A stretch of 64,000 nucleotides of DNA from Streptomyces asiaticus (lineage in GTDB: Bacteria > Actinomycetota > Actinomycetes > Streptomycetales > Streptomycetaceae). The notes below the pieces were generated by a model. It saw nothing but the letters and a program-made list of their open reading frames with translations, was not told the DNA's origin and made no database searches. The position numbers were made by a program, and so were the translations under genes. Within the stretch, counting starts at the first letter, position 1. Each line of letters opens with the position of its first letter. Below, piece after piece: positions 55,514 to 62,995 of the stretch. The stretch lies in assembly GCF_018138715.1 (NCBI RefSeq), contig NZ_JAGSHX010000006.1, positions 7,688,001-7,752,000 on the forward strand. Direction: 5' to 3'.

Positions 55514-56676
55514 TCACGGACGAGAACCGGCTGGCCGTGGCGGTCGTGGGCGGACTGCACGCCGACGCCCGCCGCGCCGCCGTCGAGGAGATCCTGCGCA
55601 CGGTGCCCGGCTCCGTGGCGCTGCACCACGATCTGTCCGCCGCCACCGACCGCGCGGTGCGCCGCACCGTACGCGACGCCTCCGGGCCGCTCGGCGAGGG
55701 CGAGGCGCCGCTGGTGAACGACTGCGCGTGCTGTGCGCTGCGCGAGGACATGGTCCCCGAACTGCTGCGCCTCGCCACGGGCGGCGGGCACCGGCTCGCC
55801 GTGGTCGAGTTGTGGGACTCGGTCGAGCCCCAGGCCATGGCCGCCGTCATCGCGGCCGAGGGCGCGCCGTTGGAGCTGACCGGGGTGGCCACCGCGGTCG
55901 ACCCGGCCCTGATGGTGCCGTATCTCGCGAACGGTGACGATCTCGCCGAGGCCGGTCTCGCTGCCGCCCCGACCGACCAGCGCACCATCGCGGACACCTT
56001 CGCCCGGCAGCTGGAGTACGCCACCGTGATCGCCGTCGCCGAGGACGAGACATCCGAAGCGCCCGCGGACGACGGCGATCTGGCCCTGCTCACCCAACTC
56101 ACCCCGGGCGCACGGCAGATGCGGCTCGGCGAGAGTGCCCTGGGGCCCGCCCTTCTCGAGGGCTTCGACATCGCGGCGGCGGCCGCCCGGCAGCACCCGG
56201 CCTGCGCACTGTTGCCACAGGACAGCGAAGAGCACGGAGTGAGCACCCTCGTCTGGCGGCGCCACCGTCCCTTCCACCCGGGCCGTCTCTACGAAGCACT
56301 GGAAGACTTGAGCTGCGCCGCGGCCCGCAGCCGGGGCCGCTTCTGGCTCGCGGACCGGAGCGACACCCTGCTGTCGTGGGACGCCGCGGGCGGGGCGCTG
56401 TGTGTGGAGTCGGCCGGACCGTGGCTGGCCGCGCTGCCGGACGCCGCCTGGGAGATGGTCCCGGCGGAGCGGCGGGTGGCCGCCGCGCTCGACTGGCACC
56501 CCGACCACGGCGACCGCTGTCAGCACCTCACCTTCACCTCACCCGGCCTGGACCGCGACGGGCTGCTGGCCCTGCTCGACTCGTGTCTGCTGACCGACGC
56601 CGAGTACGCGGCCGGGCCGGACGCCTGGAGCCGGCTGCCGCACGCCTTCGACGAACTGCTCGACCCGGTCGCCTGA
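55510..56676 (+). CDS. CobW-like protein with CxCC but no P-loop
   Basis: The 388-residue member of the COG0523 layout opens [20 protein letters not shown] where the P-loop should be, so GTP binding in the usual way is lost. [11 protein letters not shown] keeps the CxCC-type metal motif. The C-terminal CobW domain is intact: [44 protein letters not shown]. It is translationally coupled to L31 (GTGA) and followed by the S18 gene, as in other actinobacterial Zur-regulated ribosomal clusters. A metal-binding partner or scaffold role is inferred. It differs from the 53068 protein, which has lost the Cys motif as well. Confidence 0.8.
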   Translation: MITDENRLAVAVVGGLHADARRAAVEEILRTVPGSVALHHDLSAATDRAVRRTVRDASGPLGEGEAPLVNDCACCALREDMVPELLRLATGGGHRLAVVELWDSVEPQAMAAVIAAEGAPLELTGVATAVDPALMVPYLANGDDLAEAGLAAAPTDQRTIADTFARQLEYATVIAVAEDETSEAPADDGDLALLTQLTPGARQMRLGESALGPALLEGFDIAAAAARQHPACALLPQDSEEHGVSTLVWRRHRPFHPGRLYEALEDLSCAAARSRGRFWLADRSDTLLSWDAAGGALCVESAGPWLAALPDAAWEMVPAERRVAAALDWHPDHGDRCQHLTFTSPGLDRDGLLALLDSCLLTDAEYAAGPDAWSRLPHAFDELLDPVA

Positions 56677-56709
56677 CGGCGCCTCACGCTCAACGGACAG
56701 GACTCACTC

Positions 56710-56955
56710 ATGGCCCGCCGCCCCACCATCACCGACCGCCGGGGAGCCAAGCGCCCCCGCGTCAACCCGCTCGACGCCGCCGGCATCACCTATGTCGATT
56801 ACAAGAACACTGACCTGCTGCGGAAGTTCATCTCCGACCGCGGCAAGATACGCAGCCGCCGGGTGACCCATGTGACACGACAGCAGCAGCGCCAGATCGC
56901 CCGCGCCATCAAGAACGCGCGTGAGATGGCCCTGATTCCCTACGGCTCCCGATAG
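56710..56955 (+). CDS. rpsR: 30S ribosomal protein S18, zinc-free paralogue
   Basis: The 81-residue S18 contains [40 protein letters not shown] and [11 protein letters not shown]. It lacks all Cys. ATG 56710 lies 33 bases after the CobW-like stop with ACAGGA upstream, so it is in the rpmG-rpmE2-cobW-like-rpsR operon. Confidence 0.95.
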   Translation: MARRPTITDRRGAKRPRVNPLDAAGITYVDYKNTDLLRKFISDRGKIRSRRVTHVTRQQQRQIARAIKNAREMALIPYGSR

Positions 56956-57010
56956 CCGTCCAGTTGCGCCGACTTGGACGATCGCCTCAGCTGCCGACGG
57001 AGGAGCCCTT

Positions 57011-57394
57011 ATGCCACATGGACCGGACGACCCTCCGAACCGCCCCTTCACTCTTGTCGTCTGCGGGAGCTGTCGCGGGGGATCCGAGGGCGATGAGGTG
57101 ATGGAGAGCCTGCGCAAGGCTGTCCAAGGCTCTTCGCACGGCGTCCTCGTTTCCACTGGATGTCTCGGCAAGCTCCTGGACTGCCGTCGTCGCCACGGGC
57201 TGTACGCTGCCGTCCAGCCGTGTGCGGTGGATCGCAGGCCCAGCGGACCTGTGGCGCGGCTGGGACCGATCGCCACCGTGGCCGACGCCGAGGCGCTGAG
57301 TGCGTGGCTACGGAGGGGGATGCCGGACGATGGCACGCTTCCCGACCGGTTGCGTGCGGTTCCTTCTCCGGCGGGAGCCGCACACCTCAACTGA
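57011..57394 (+). CDS. Small Cys-containing protein, thioredoxin-like ferredoxin type
   Basis: The 127-residue product has TLVVCGSCRGG near the start and further Cys in VSTGCLGKLLDC and AAVQPCAVDRRP, a pattern like the thioredoxin-fold [2Fe-2S] proteins ((2Fe-2S) ferredoxin domain proteins, DUF1636-like). GRGPVARLGPIA-type Gly/Pro stretches follow. It may bind a metal or iron-sulfur cluster; this is family-level inference. It is last in the rightward set, before a perfect bidirectional terminator. GGAGGAG lies upstream of ATG 57011. Confidence 0.65.
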   Translation: MPHGPDDPPNRPFTLVVCGSCRGGSEGDEVMESLRKAVQGSSHGVLVSTGCLGKLLDCRRRHGLYAAVQPCAVDRRPSGPVARLGPIATVADAEALSAWLRRGMPDDGTLPDRLRAVPSPAGAAHLN

Positions 57395-57430
57395 CAGCCT
57401 CATATGTCTGGCGAGGGCGCATTCTCCACA

Positions 57431-57473
57431 CCGAAGCGGGGCCCGACGGTCGTGTCGTCGGGCCCCGCTTCGG
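57431..57473. terminator. Perfect 18-bp bidirectional terminator
   Basis: CCGAAGCGGGGCCCGACG (57431-57448) is fully complementary to 57456-57473 with a 7-base loop. It lies between converging genes, and its right arm touches the stop codon of the CobW-ArsR gene. Confidence 0.85.
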
Positions 57474-58526
57474 TCAGGGTGTGCCGCGGATGCCGAGGCG
57501 TAGGTGCTCGATGTGGTGAACGGCCTGGTCGAGGAATTGGGCCGCGTGGCCGTCATAGAGGCGATTGCGGCCGTCGCGGCGCCCGGTGACCAGACTGAGG
57601 GTGCGCAGGAGACGGAGTTGATGGGAAACGGCGGACTGCTCCATGCCGACCTCGGTGGCCAGTTCGGTGACAGAGTGGGGCGCCCCGGCGAGGGCGAGGA
57701 TGCCCTTGGAACGGAAGATGTCGACGCCCTTGGTCCGCAGCAGAGTTCCCAGCCACCGGTTGAGGCGTTCCTCGTCGAGCTCGCCGGTCAGGTCGATGCC
57801 GACGGAGGTGACGGTGGTGTCGTGCTGGTGCTCGGTCTCGGTGAGGAAGCTCGGATCCTCGGCGAGCACCCGTTCCAGGTCGAACGCGCCGACGTCCAGC
57901 ACCTGGGGGAGGTAGATTTCGGCGTGCTGGGCGGGGATGATCTGCACGCCGCTGTTGATCGCGCGGATGCGGTCGGTGATCTCGGCGATGGCCGACTCGT
58001 CCACCAAGTCGGTCTTGTTGAGCACGATCCGGTCGGCGAAGGCGATCTGCTCGACGGCCTCGTTCTCCACGCCCTCGGGCTTGACCTCGTCCAGGTGCTG
58101 GAGGACGTGCGCGGCGTCGACCAGGGTGACGATGGCGTCAAGCCGCAGTTGGGCGGCGATTTCGTCGTCCATGAAGAAGGTCTGGGCGACGGGGGCGGGG
58201 TCGGCGAGACCGGTGGTCTCGATCAGGATGTGGTCGAACTTCTCCCGCCGTCGCATCAGCGCGCCCAGGATGCGGATGAGGTCTCCGCGCACGGTGCAGC
58301 AGATGCAGCCGTTGTTCATCTCGAAGATCTCTTCTTCGGAGTCGAGGACGAGGGCGTCGTCGACGCCGACCTCGCCGAACTCGTTCTCGATGACGGCGAT
58401 GCGCAGTCCGTGCTGCTCGGTGAGGATGCGGTTGAGCAGGGTGGTCTTGCCGGAGCCGAGGAAGCCGGTCAGGACGGTGACGGGGACGCGCTCGTCACGG
58501 GGCTCCTCGGGGGTGGGCGTGGTCAT
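57474..58526 (-). CDS. CobW GTPase fused to an ArsR-type DNA-binding domain
   Basis: The protein has 350 residues. Residues 1-281 are a COG0523 GTPase with P-loop [10 protein letters not shown] (20-29), metal site GCICC (C74-C77), [18 protein letters not shown] near 169, and the beginning of the CobW C-domain to [11 protein letters not shown]. Instead of completing that domain it passes into residues 282-350, an ArsR/SmtB winged helix: [36 protein letters not shown], then [13 protein letters not shown] with the His/Asp residues of the alpha-5 metal site. The ArsR part lacks its first helices. It is either a real zinc chaperone-sensor fusion or the in-frame scar of a deletion joining two neighbouring genes. 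It is cotranscribed with zur. Confidence 0.8.
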   Translation of the reverse strand: MTTPTPEEPRDERVPVTVLTGFLGSGKTTLLNRILTEQHGLRIAVIENEFGEVGVDDALVLDSEEEIFEMNNGCICCTVRGDLIRILGALMRRREKFDHILIETTGLADPAPVAQTFFMDDEIAAQLRLDAIVTLVDAAHVLQHLDEVKPEGVENEAVEQIAFADRIVLNKTDLVDESAIAEITDRIRAINSGVQIIPAQHAEIYLPQVLDVGAFDLERVLAEDPSFLTETEHQHDTTVTSVGIDLTGELDEERLNRWLGTLLRTKGVDIFRSKGILALAGAPHSVTELATEVGMEQSAVSHQLRLLRTLSLVTGRRDGRNRLYDGHAAQFLDQAVHHIEHLRLGIRGTP

Positions 58527-58796
58527 TCAGGCTCCTTCGGGGGACGGGGTGAGCAGGGCGGTTCGCAGGTCGTCCTCGGTGATCTCTTCGGCGGTGGTGT
58601 GCAGGGCCCATCGGCGGGCCTGGCCGTTCATGGGAAGGACGGCGATGACCGTCTCCAGGGGTGGGCAGCCGGGTTCGGCGCAGGCGAGTTGCCGGATGAC
58701 GACGGCTGTGTCGTCGTCGAGTCCGAGCAGGCGCCGTACGGACTGCCTCAGCTCGCGCAGCTGCGGGCTCTGCCCCGGGCGGGCTCCCAATGGCAT
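58527..58796 (-). CDS. Small conserved protein in the zur operon
   Basis: The 89-residue product runs MPLGARPGQSPQLRELRQSV then LDDDTAVVIRQLACAEPGCP and PLETVIAVLP, and ends TAEEITEDDLRTALL. The ACAEPGCPP pair of Cys and the overall layout match small proteins often encoded beside COG0523 GTPases. The function is unknown; metal or partner binding is possible. ATG 58796 lies inside the end of zur (49-base overlap) and its stop abuts the ATG of the CobW-ArsR gene (TGAATG), so the three are one message. Confidence 0.7.
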   Translation of the reverse strand: MPLGARPGQSPQLRELRQSVRRLLGLDDDTAVVIRQLACAEPGCPPLETVIAVLPMNGQARRWALHTTAEEITEDDLRTALLTPSPEGA

Positions 58797-59206
58797 GGTG
58801 GCGGTTCTCCTTCGTCGGTGGCGGGTTGACAGTCGCCGCAGATGCCGGTGAGTTCGACGGTGTGCTCCACCGCGGCGAATCCGGTGTCCGCTCCGACCCG
58901 GTCGGCCCATCGCTCCACGATCTCGGAGTCCACCGGCCGACTGCGGCCGCAGCAGCGGCAGATCAGGTAGTGACGGTGTCCGTCGGCGGGCCGCGGGCGG
59001 TAGAGCCGTTCTCCCGCCTCGTCGCGTACGACGTCGACGCCACCCGTAGCCTCCAGATCCCGCAGGGCCCGGTATACCGTGGTCAGCCCGATCGGAACGT
59101 CGGCCGCGGTCAGCAGCGCGTGCAGTTCCTGCGCGGAGACGAAGTCCTGACAGCCGGTGAGGACGCGCAGGACGGCGGTTCGCTGCCGGGTCCTCCGGCT
59201 GCTCAC
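58748..59206 (-). CDS. zur: Fur-family zinc uptake regulator (Zur)
   Basis: The 152-residue Fur-superfamily repressor has an N-terminal winged helix (RQRTAVLRVLTGCQDFVSAQ, PIGLTTVYRALRDLEATGGV) and a dimerisation domain with the Zur-type metal sites: HRHYLICRCCGRSRPVD (Cys pair) and LTGICGDC (second Cys pair for the structural zinc). With zinc bound it represses uptake, chaperone and zinc-free ribosomal genes. GTG 59206 is preceded by GAGGTGATC. A Zur-like box at 59259-59273 implies autoregulation. Its 3' end overlaps the next gene. Confidence 0.88.
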   Translation of the reverse strand: MSSRRTRQRTAVLRVLTGCQDFVSAQELHALLTAADVPIGLTTVYRALRDLEATGGVDVVRDEAGERLYRPRPADGHRHYLICRCCGRSRPVDSEIVERWADRVGADTGFAAVEHTVELTGICGDCQPATDEGEPPPCHWEPARGRARSCAS

Positions 59207-59258
59207 GGCGGATCACCTCACTGGCGCTCGGCGGGAAGCGGTATGCGTAGACTCTAGA

Positions 59259-59273
59259 TGAAAATGAAATCCA
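59259..59273. promoter_or_regulatory. Zur-like operator between zur and permease
   Basis: TGAAAATGAAATCCA matches the Zur consensus half-site TGAAAATGA plus the CA end. It lies 53 bases before zur (leftward) and 107 before the permease gene (rightward). Confidence 0.7.
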
Positions 59274-59379
59274 TGACCATGTGATTGCCCCTTCATGCGT
59301 GATGGTGTGTCTGCCGCCCGTCCGCCGCCGCTAAGGTGAGCCCGGATGCCGCCGTGACGAAAGCCATATGAGGAGACGA

Positions 59380-60462
59380 ATGGACAGTGATGTCGATATA
59401 GCGCCGCCGCCTGAGAGCGGCAGCGGCCGGACGCTGCCGCGGCGCCCCGACGGAGCGGACGGGGCCGACGAGTCCGGTGGACTGCGCACAGCGGCGCGCG
59501 TCGCGGTTCAGGCGCTGATCGCTGGGGCCCCGGTGGTGCTTCTGGGCGGAGTCGCGATCGTGCTGGGGCCGGACATCACCACAGCGCTCGACGATCGGGC
59601 GGTGGCGGCGTGGCGGACGGTGTTCACCGCGATCGTCATCCAGGGCGTGCCGTTTCTGCTGCTGGGCACGGTGGTGTCGGCCGCCATCAGCGCGTTTGTA
59701 CCGGCGTGGGTGTTCACCCGGGTGCTTCCGCGCAATCCGGTGCTCGCCGTACCCGTGGCCGGTGCCGCCGGGGTGGTGCTGCCGGGGTGTGAGTGCGCTT
59801 CGGTGCCGGTGGCCGGGAGTCTGATGCGGCGCGGGGTGGCCCCGGCGGCGGCGCTGGCCTTCCTGCTGTCGGCCCCGGCCATCAATCCGATCGTGCTGGT
59901 GGCGACCTATGTGGCCTTCCCCGGCAACCCCTGGATGGTCGCCGCCCGTCTGATCGCCTCGCTGCTGACCTCCGTGGCCATGGGCTGGCTGTGGATCCGG
60001 GCGGGCCGTGAGGAGTGGCTGCGGCTGCCGAAGGGGCCGGCCGGGCACACGCCCGGCGCCAGCCGCGCGGAGGAGTTCCGGCTCTCGCTCCAGCACGACT
60101 TCCTGCACGCCGGGGGCTTCCTCGTGGTCGGCGCGGCGGCCGCCGCCACGTTCAACGTCGCGGTGCCGCACTCCGTACTGCGGCTCTTCTCCGACTCCCT
60201 GTGGCTCTCGCTGCCCATGCTGGGGCTGCTCGCGGTGGTCCTCGCGGTCTGCTCGGAGGCCGACGCGTTCGTCGCCGCCTCGCTCACCGGGTTCTCCCCG
60301 ACGGCTCGGCTCGCCTTCATGGTGGTCGGTCCGATGGTGGACCTGAAGCTCATCGCCCTCCAGTCCGGCACCTTCGGGCGCGCCTTCGCGGTGCGCTTCT
60401 CGTCGGCCACCTGGGTGGTGGCGGTGGCGTGCAGCGCTCTGGTGGGGTGGTGGCTGCTGTGA
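59380..60462 (+). CDS. DUF318-type permease
   Basis: The 360-residue membrane protein has about 8-9 helices and the signature GCECASVPVAGSLMRRG in the middle, SAPAINPIVLVATYVAF, and the repeated LAVCSEADAFVAASL in the second half. This permease family (PF03773, the YcgR/ArsP relatives) is found paired with TIGR03943 proteins, as here, and often near COG0523 genes. Transport of a metal or metal complex is suspected but untested. ATG 59380 with AGGAG five bases upstream is preferred to 59368. Its stop overlaps the next GTG. Confidence 0.82.
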   Translation: MDSDVDIAPPPESGSGRTLPRRPDGADGADESGGLRTAARVAVQALIAGAPVVLLGGVAIVLGPDITTALDDRAVAAWRTVFTAIVIQGVPFLLLGTVVSAAISAFVPAWVFTRVLPRNPVLAVPVAGAAGVVLPGCECASVPVAGSLMRRGVAPAAALAFLLSAPAINPIVLVATYVAFPGNPWMVAARLIASLLTSVAMGWLWIRAGREEWLRLPKGPAGHTPGASRAEEFRLSLQHDFLHAGGFLVVGAAAAATFNVAVPHSVLRLFSDSLWLSLPMLGLLAVVLAVCSEADAFVAASLTGFSPTARLAFMVVGPMVDLKLIALQSGTFGRAFAVRFSSATWVVAVACSALVGWWLL

Positions 60463-61259
60463 AGCGCAATGTCCAGGTGCTGCTGCTCCTCTTCCTCGGG
60501 GTCGGTCTGCTGCACATCTCCCTGCTGACCGATCTGTATCTGCGCTATGTGCGCCCGGGGCTGCGGCCCGCGCTCATCGCCTCCGGGGTGCTGCTGATCG
60601 CGCTCGGCGCGGTGAGCGCCGCCCGCGACGGCTTCCCGTTCAACCGCCCCCGTACGGACGGCGACCAGAGCCACGACGGCGACCGGAGCAATGGCGACGG
60701 CCACGGCGAGGGACACGGCCACAGCCACGCGGGCGGTCCCAAGGTCGCCTGGCTGCTGTACGTACCGGCCCTGACCATCCTCTTCCTGGCGCCGCCCGCA
60801 CTCGGCTCGTACACCGCCTCCCGCGACGACGCCAAGGCCCCCAAGGCCCCCGCCTCCACCACCGGTGAGAGCCTTTTCGCGGACCTGCCCGACAAAGGCG
60901 TTGTCGAGATGTCGCTGAACGACTTCAGCTCCCGGGCGGTCTGGGACACCGACCGCACCCTGAAGGGCCACACCGTGCGCCTCACCGGCTTCGTCACCCC
61001 GGGCCGCCACGGCACCTGGTACGTCAGCCGCCTGGTCATCAGCTGCTGCGCCGCCGATGCGCAAGTGCGCAAGGTGCGGGTACACGGGCCCGCCGCTCCG
61101 CCCGCCGACACCTGGGTGACGGTCACCGGCACCTGGCACCCCACTGGAAAGCTGGGCACCGACGATGCCAGCCCGGCCCTCGACGTCTCCACCGTCGACC
61201 GCGTTCCCGCGCCCAAGGACCCTTACCACGACGTGGTGGTCACCCCGGACAGTCGCTGA
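60459..61259 (+). CDS. TIGR03943-family membrane protein
   Basis: The 266-residue product has two N-terminal helices (VLLLLFLGVGLLHISLLTDL and PALIASGVLLIALGAV), a His-rich loop GHGEGHGHSHAGG, a third helix, and an extracellular beta domain with RLTGFVTPGRHGTWYVSRLV and a Cys pair in ISCCAADAQ. It is the obligate partner of the DUF318 permease (YcgQ/YcgR pair), coupled by a GTGA overlap. The His cluster suggests metal capture outside or at the membrane, consistent with Zur control. It ends at a strong terminator. Confidence 0.82.
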   Translation: MKRNVQVLLLLFLGVGLLHISLLTDLYLRYVRPGLRPALIASGVLLIALGAVSAARDGFPFNRPRTDGDQSHDGDRSNGDGHGEGHGHSHAGGPKVAWLLYVPALTILFLAPPALGSYTASRDDAKAPKAPASTTGESLFADLPDKGVVEMSLNDFSSRAVWDTDRTLKGHTVRLTGFVTPGRHGTWYVSRLVISCCAADAQVRKVRVHGPAAPPADTWVTVTGTWHPTGKLGTDDASPALDVSTVDRVPAPKDPYHDVVVTPDSR

Positions 61260-61277
61260 AGGGGCGGTGGCACACGT

Positions 61278-61304
61278 GAGCCCCGGGCCGTTGGCCCGGG
61301 GCTC
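61278..61304. terminator. Bidirectional terminator
   Basis: GAGCCCCGGGC and GCCCGGGGCTC form a perfect 11-bp stem with a 5-base loop between converging genes (stop at 61259 and stop at 61321). Confidence 0.8.
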
Positions 61305-61320
61305 AGATGCGCTGCGCGGC

Positions 61321-61713
61321 TCAGCAGTCGCGGAACTCGGGTGACTGGTTGAGGATCTGGGAGCGCGTGGAGGTGAACTTCGCATAGGTGGCGCCGTGTT
61401 CGTACCCGGGCCGGAACGCGGCCACCCGGTGGCAGTTCATGAAGGCCAGGGTGATGCCGAAGTGGCGTTCCAGGCTGCCGCGGATGGCGTTGCTGGCCAG
61501 GGCCCGCAGCAGCTGTCCGCGTTCGGCTTCCGACGGGGGCGGGGTCTGGTTGTCGGCGAACTCGGCGTCACCTTCGCGGAGCTTGTCCGCCAGGCCGGCG
61601 ATGAGGTCGTAGGCGTAGGGCAGTGACTCGCGGACGGTGGCGACGAAGTCCCGTTCCTGGATCTCGCCCTGTTCGGCCTGGGCGAGGAGCTCTGGTGCGA
61701 CGTTCAGTGACAT
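61321..61713 (-). CDS. SCO5389-family protein
   Basis: The 130-residue cytoplasmic protein contains FVATVRESLPYAYDLIAGLA, EFADNQTPPPSEAERGQLLR and ALASNAIRGSLERHFGITLA, ending QILNQSPEFRDC. This matches a small actinobacterial family named after SCO5389, function unknown. It is cotranscribed behind the CooC-like ATPase (53-base gap, containing GATGCG tandem repeats), under the Zur-like box at 62771, so a role in zinc or nickel metabolism is suggested here. The pairing is the only functional clue. Confidence 0.75.
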   Translation of the reverse strand: MSLNVAPELLAQAEQGEIQERDFVATVRESLPYAYDLIAGLADKLREGDAEFADNQTPPPSEAERGQLLRALASNAIRGSLERHFGITLAFMNCHRVAAFRPGYEHGATYAKFTSTRSQILNQSPEFRDC

Positions 61714-61766
61714 GGGATGCGGGTCCTATCGACTGGGTTGCGGATGCGGATGCGGATGGGCGGGGT

Positions 61767-62750
61767 TCAGCTCGATGCTGTGGGGGCGGCGATGGGTGCC
61801 TCGGACAGAGCTGCCGGTCCGTGCTGGAAGTCGGGGTCGACCTGGGTGCTCAGGTCCTGGCCGGTGGCGCGGTCGGCCCAGGCGCGGGCGTTGCGCAGAT
61901 GGAACTCGACCGCCTGCCTCTGGAAGGTCTCCCAGTCCTTGGTGCGGCCGTCCACCGCGATGCGCAGCTCCTCCAGCGCCAGGCGGTGCTCGGGTTCCAG
62001 CTCCCCGGTGTGGCGGCCCTGTTCACGGGCGCGGACCCAGTCGGAGTGGCCGAAGCAGACCAGGAGGTCGTCGCCGACGTGCTCCTTGAGGAAGAGCCGG
62101 TCGTCCTCGCCGGTCACCTTGTTGCCGACCACGGCGAGAGGCACACCGAACTCGGCGGCGTGCTCCTTGTACTGGTGGTAGACGGACACCCCCTTGCGCG
62201 TGGGCTCGGCCACCAGGAAGGTCATGTCGAACCGGGTGAACAGCCCGGAGGCGAAGGAGTCCGCGCCGGCGGTCATGTCGACCACGACGTACTCACCGGG
62301 GCCGTCCACGAGGTGGTTCAGATACAGCTCCACGGCGCCGAGCTTGGAGTGGTAGCACGCGACACCGAGGTCCTCCTCGGTGAACACGCCGGTGGTCATC
62401 AGCCGGACTCCCGCGATGTCCCGGACGTGGCGGGTGTGCACCGGGTCGGGCCCGAGCGGCCGCAGCAGGCGGGAGCCGCGCCCCGGGGGAGTGGTCTTCA
62501 CCATGGCGTCGGCGGAGGCGATACGGGGATTGTCGCCGCGCAGATACTCCTTGATCCCGCCGAGGCGAGTGCTGAGCGGGACGACCTCGCGCAGTGCGTC
62601 CTCCTCCAGCCCCAGGGCCACCCCCAGATGCTGGTTGATGTCGGCGTCGATGGCGACGACGGGCGCGTCTGAGCGAGCCAGGTGTCGGGCGAAGAGAGCG
62701 GACAGCGTGGTCTTGCCACTTCCGCCCTTGCCGACGAACGCGGTGCGCAT
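61767..62750 (-). CDS. CooC/ParA-type ATP-binding protein
   Basis: The 327-residue deviant-Walker (MinD/CooC) ATPase has MRTAFVGKGGSGKTTLSALF at the start, DADINQHLGVALG as switch I, VVVDMTAGADSFASGLF as the Walker B region and VVGNKVTGEDDRLFL for adenine/guanine-type recognition. CooC relatives insert nickel into carbon monoxide dehydrogenase, and others act in metallocentre assembly. Close to zinc genes and a Zur-like box 21 bases upstream of its start, it is probably a metal-responsive insertase. Its downstream partner is the SCO5389-like gene. ATG 62750 is the first codon of the conserved motif. Confidence 0.82.
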   Translation of the reverse strand: MRTAFVGKGGSGKTTLSALFARHLARSDAPVVAIDADINQHLGVALGLEEDALREVVPLSTRLGGIKEYLRGDNPRIASADAMVKTTPPGRGSRLLRPLGPDPVHTRHVRDIAGVRLMTTGVFTEEDLGVACYHSKLGAVELYLNHLVDGPGEYVVVDMTAGADSFASGLFTRFDMTFLVAEPTRKGVSVYHQYKEHAAEFGVPLAVVGNKVTGEDDRLFLKEHVGDDLLVCFGHSDWVRAREQGRHTGELEPEHRLALEELRIAVDGRTKDWETFQRQAVEFHLRNARAWADRATGQDLSTQVDPDFQHGPAALSEAPIAAPTASS

Positions 62751-62770
62751 GGCTGCGCATCACCTCCAGG

Positions 62771-62785
62771 TGAATATGAATGTCA
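62771..62785. promoter_or_regulatory. Zur-like operator upstream of the CooC-like gene
   Basis: TGAATATGAATGTCA matches the consensus TGAAAATGATTTTCA at 12 of 15 positions and is palindromic at both ends. It lies 21 bases before the leftward ATPase gene, in the promoter or leader. Confidence 0.65.
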
Positions 62786-62898
62786 TGTGCGAGGTTTGAA
62801 GACTTCCCGGATCACGGCTTCCCTGTCAAGTTGCCGCTGGTGAAGGGGAGATGGGGTGTGGAGCGTCGCCGTTTGTGCGGCGGGGCGGGGTCAAGTTC

Positions 62899-62913
62899 TG
62901 GCAATGATTTTCA
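62899..62913. promoter_or_regulatory. Zur box 1 upstream of znuA
   Basis: TGGCAATGATTTTCA matches the Zur consensus TGAAAATGATTTTCA at 13 of 15 positions. It is centred about 90 bases before the znuA start. Confidence 0.8.
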
Positions 62914-62936
62914 TCTCGGACGGTGACGAGTGGTTC

Positions 62937-62951
62937 TGGAAATCATTTTCA
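62937..62951. promoter_or_regulatory. Zur box 2 upstream of znuA
   Basis: TGGAAATCATTTTCA, read on the other strand TGAAAATGATTTCCA, is nearly the perfect consensus. It lies 38 bases after box 1 (about 3.6 turns) and 45 bases before ATG 62996, overlapping the expected promoter. Two boxes imply tight, graded repression. Confidence 0.85.
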
Positions 62952-62995
62952 TCTAGCCTCGTGGTGTTCGTTCCGCCCCTGAGGAGTCCCCTGCC

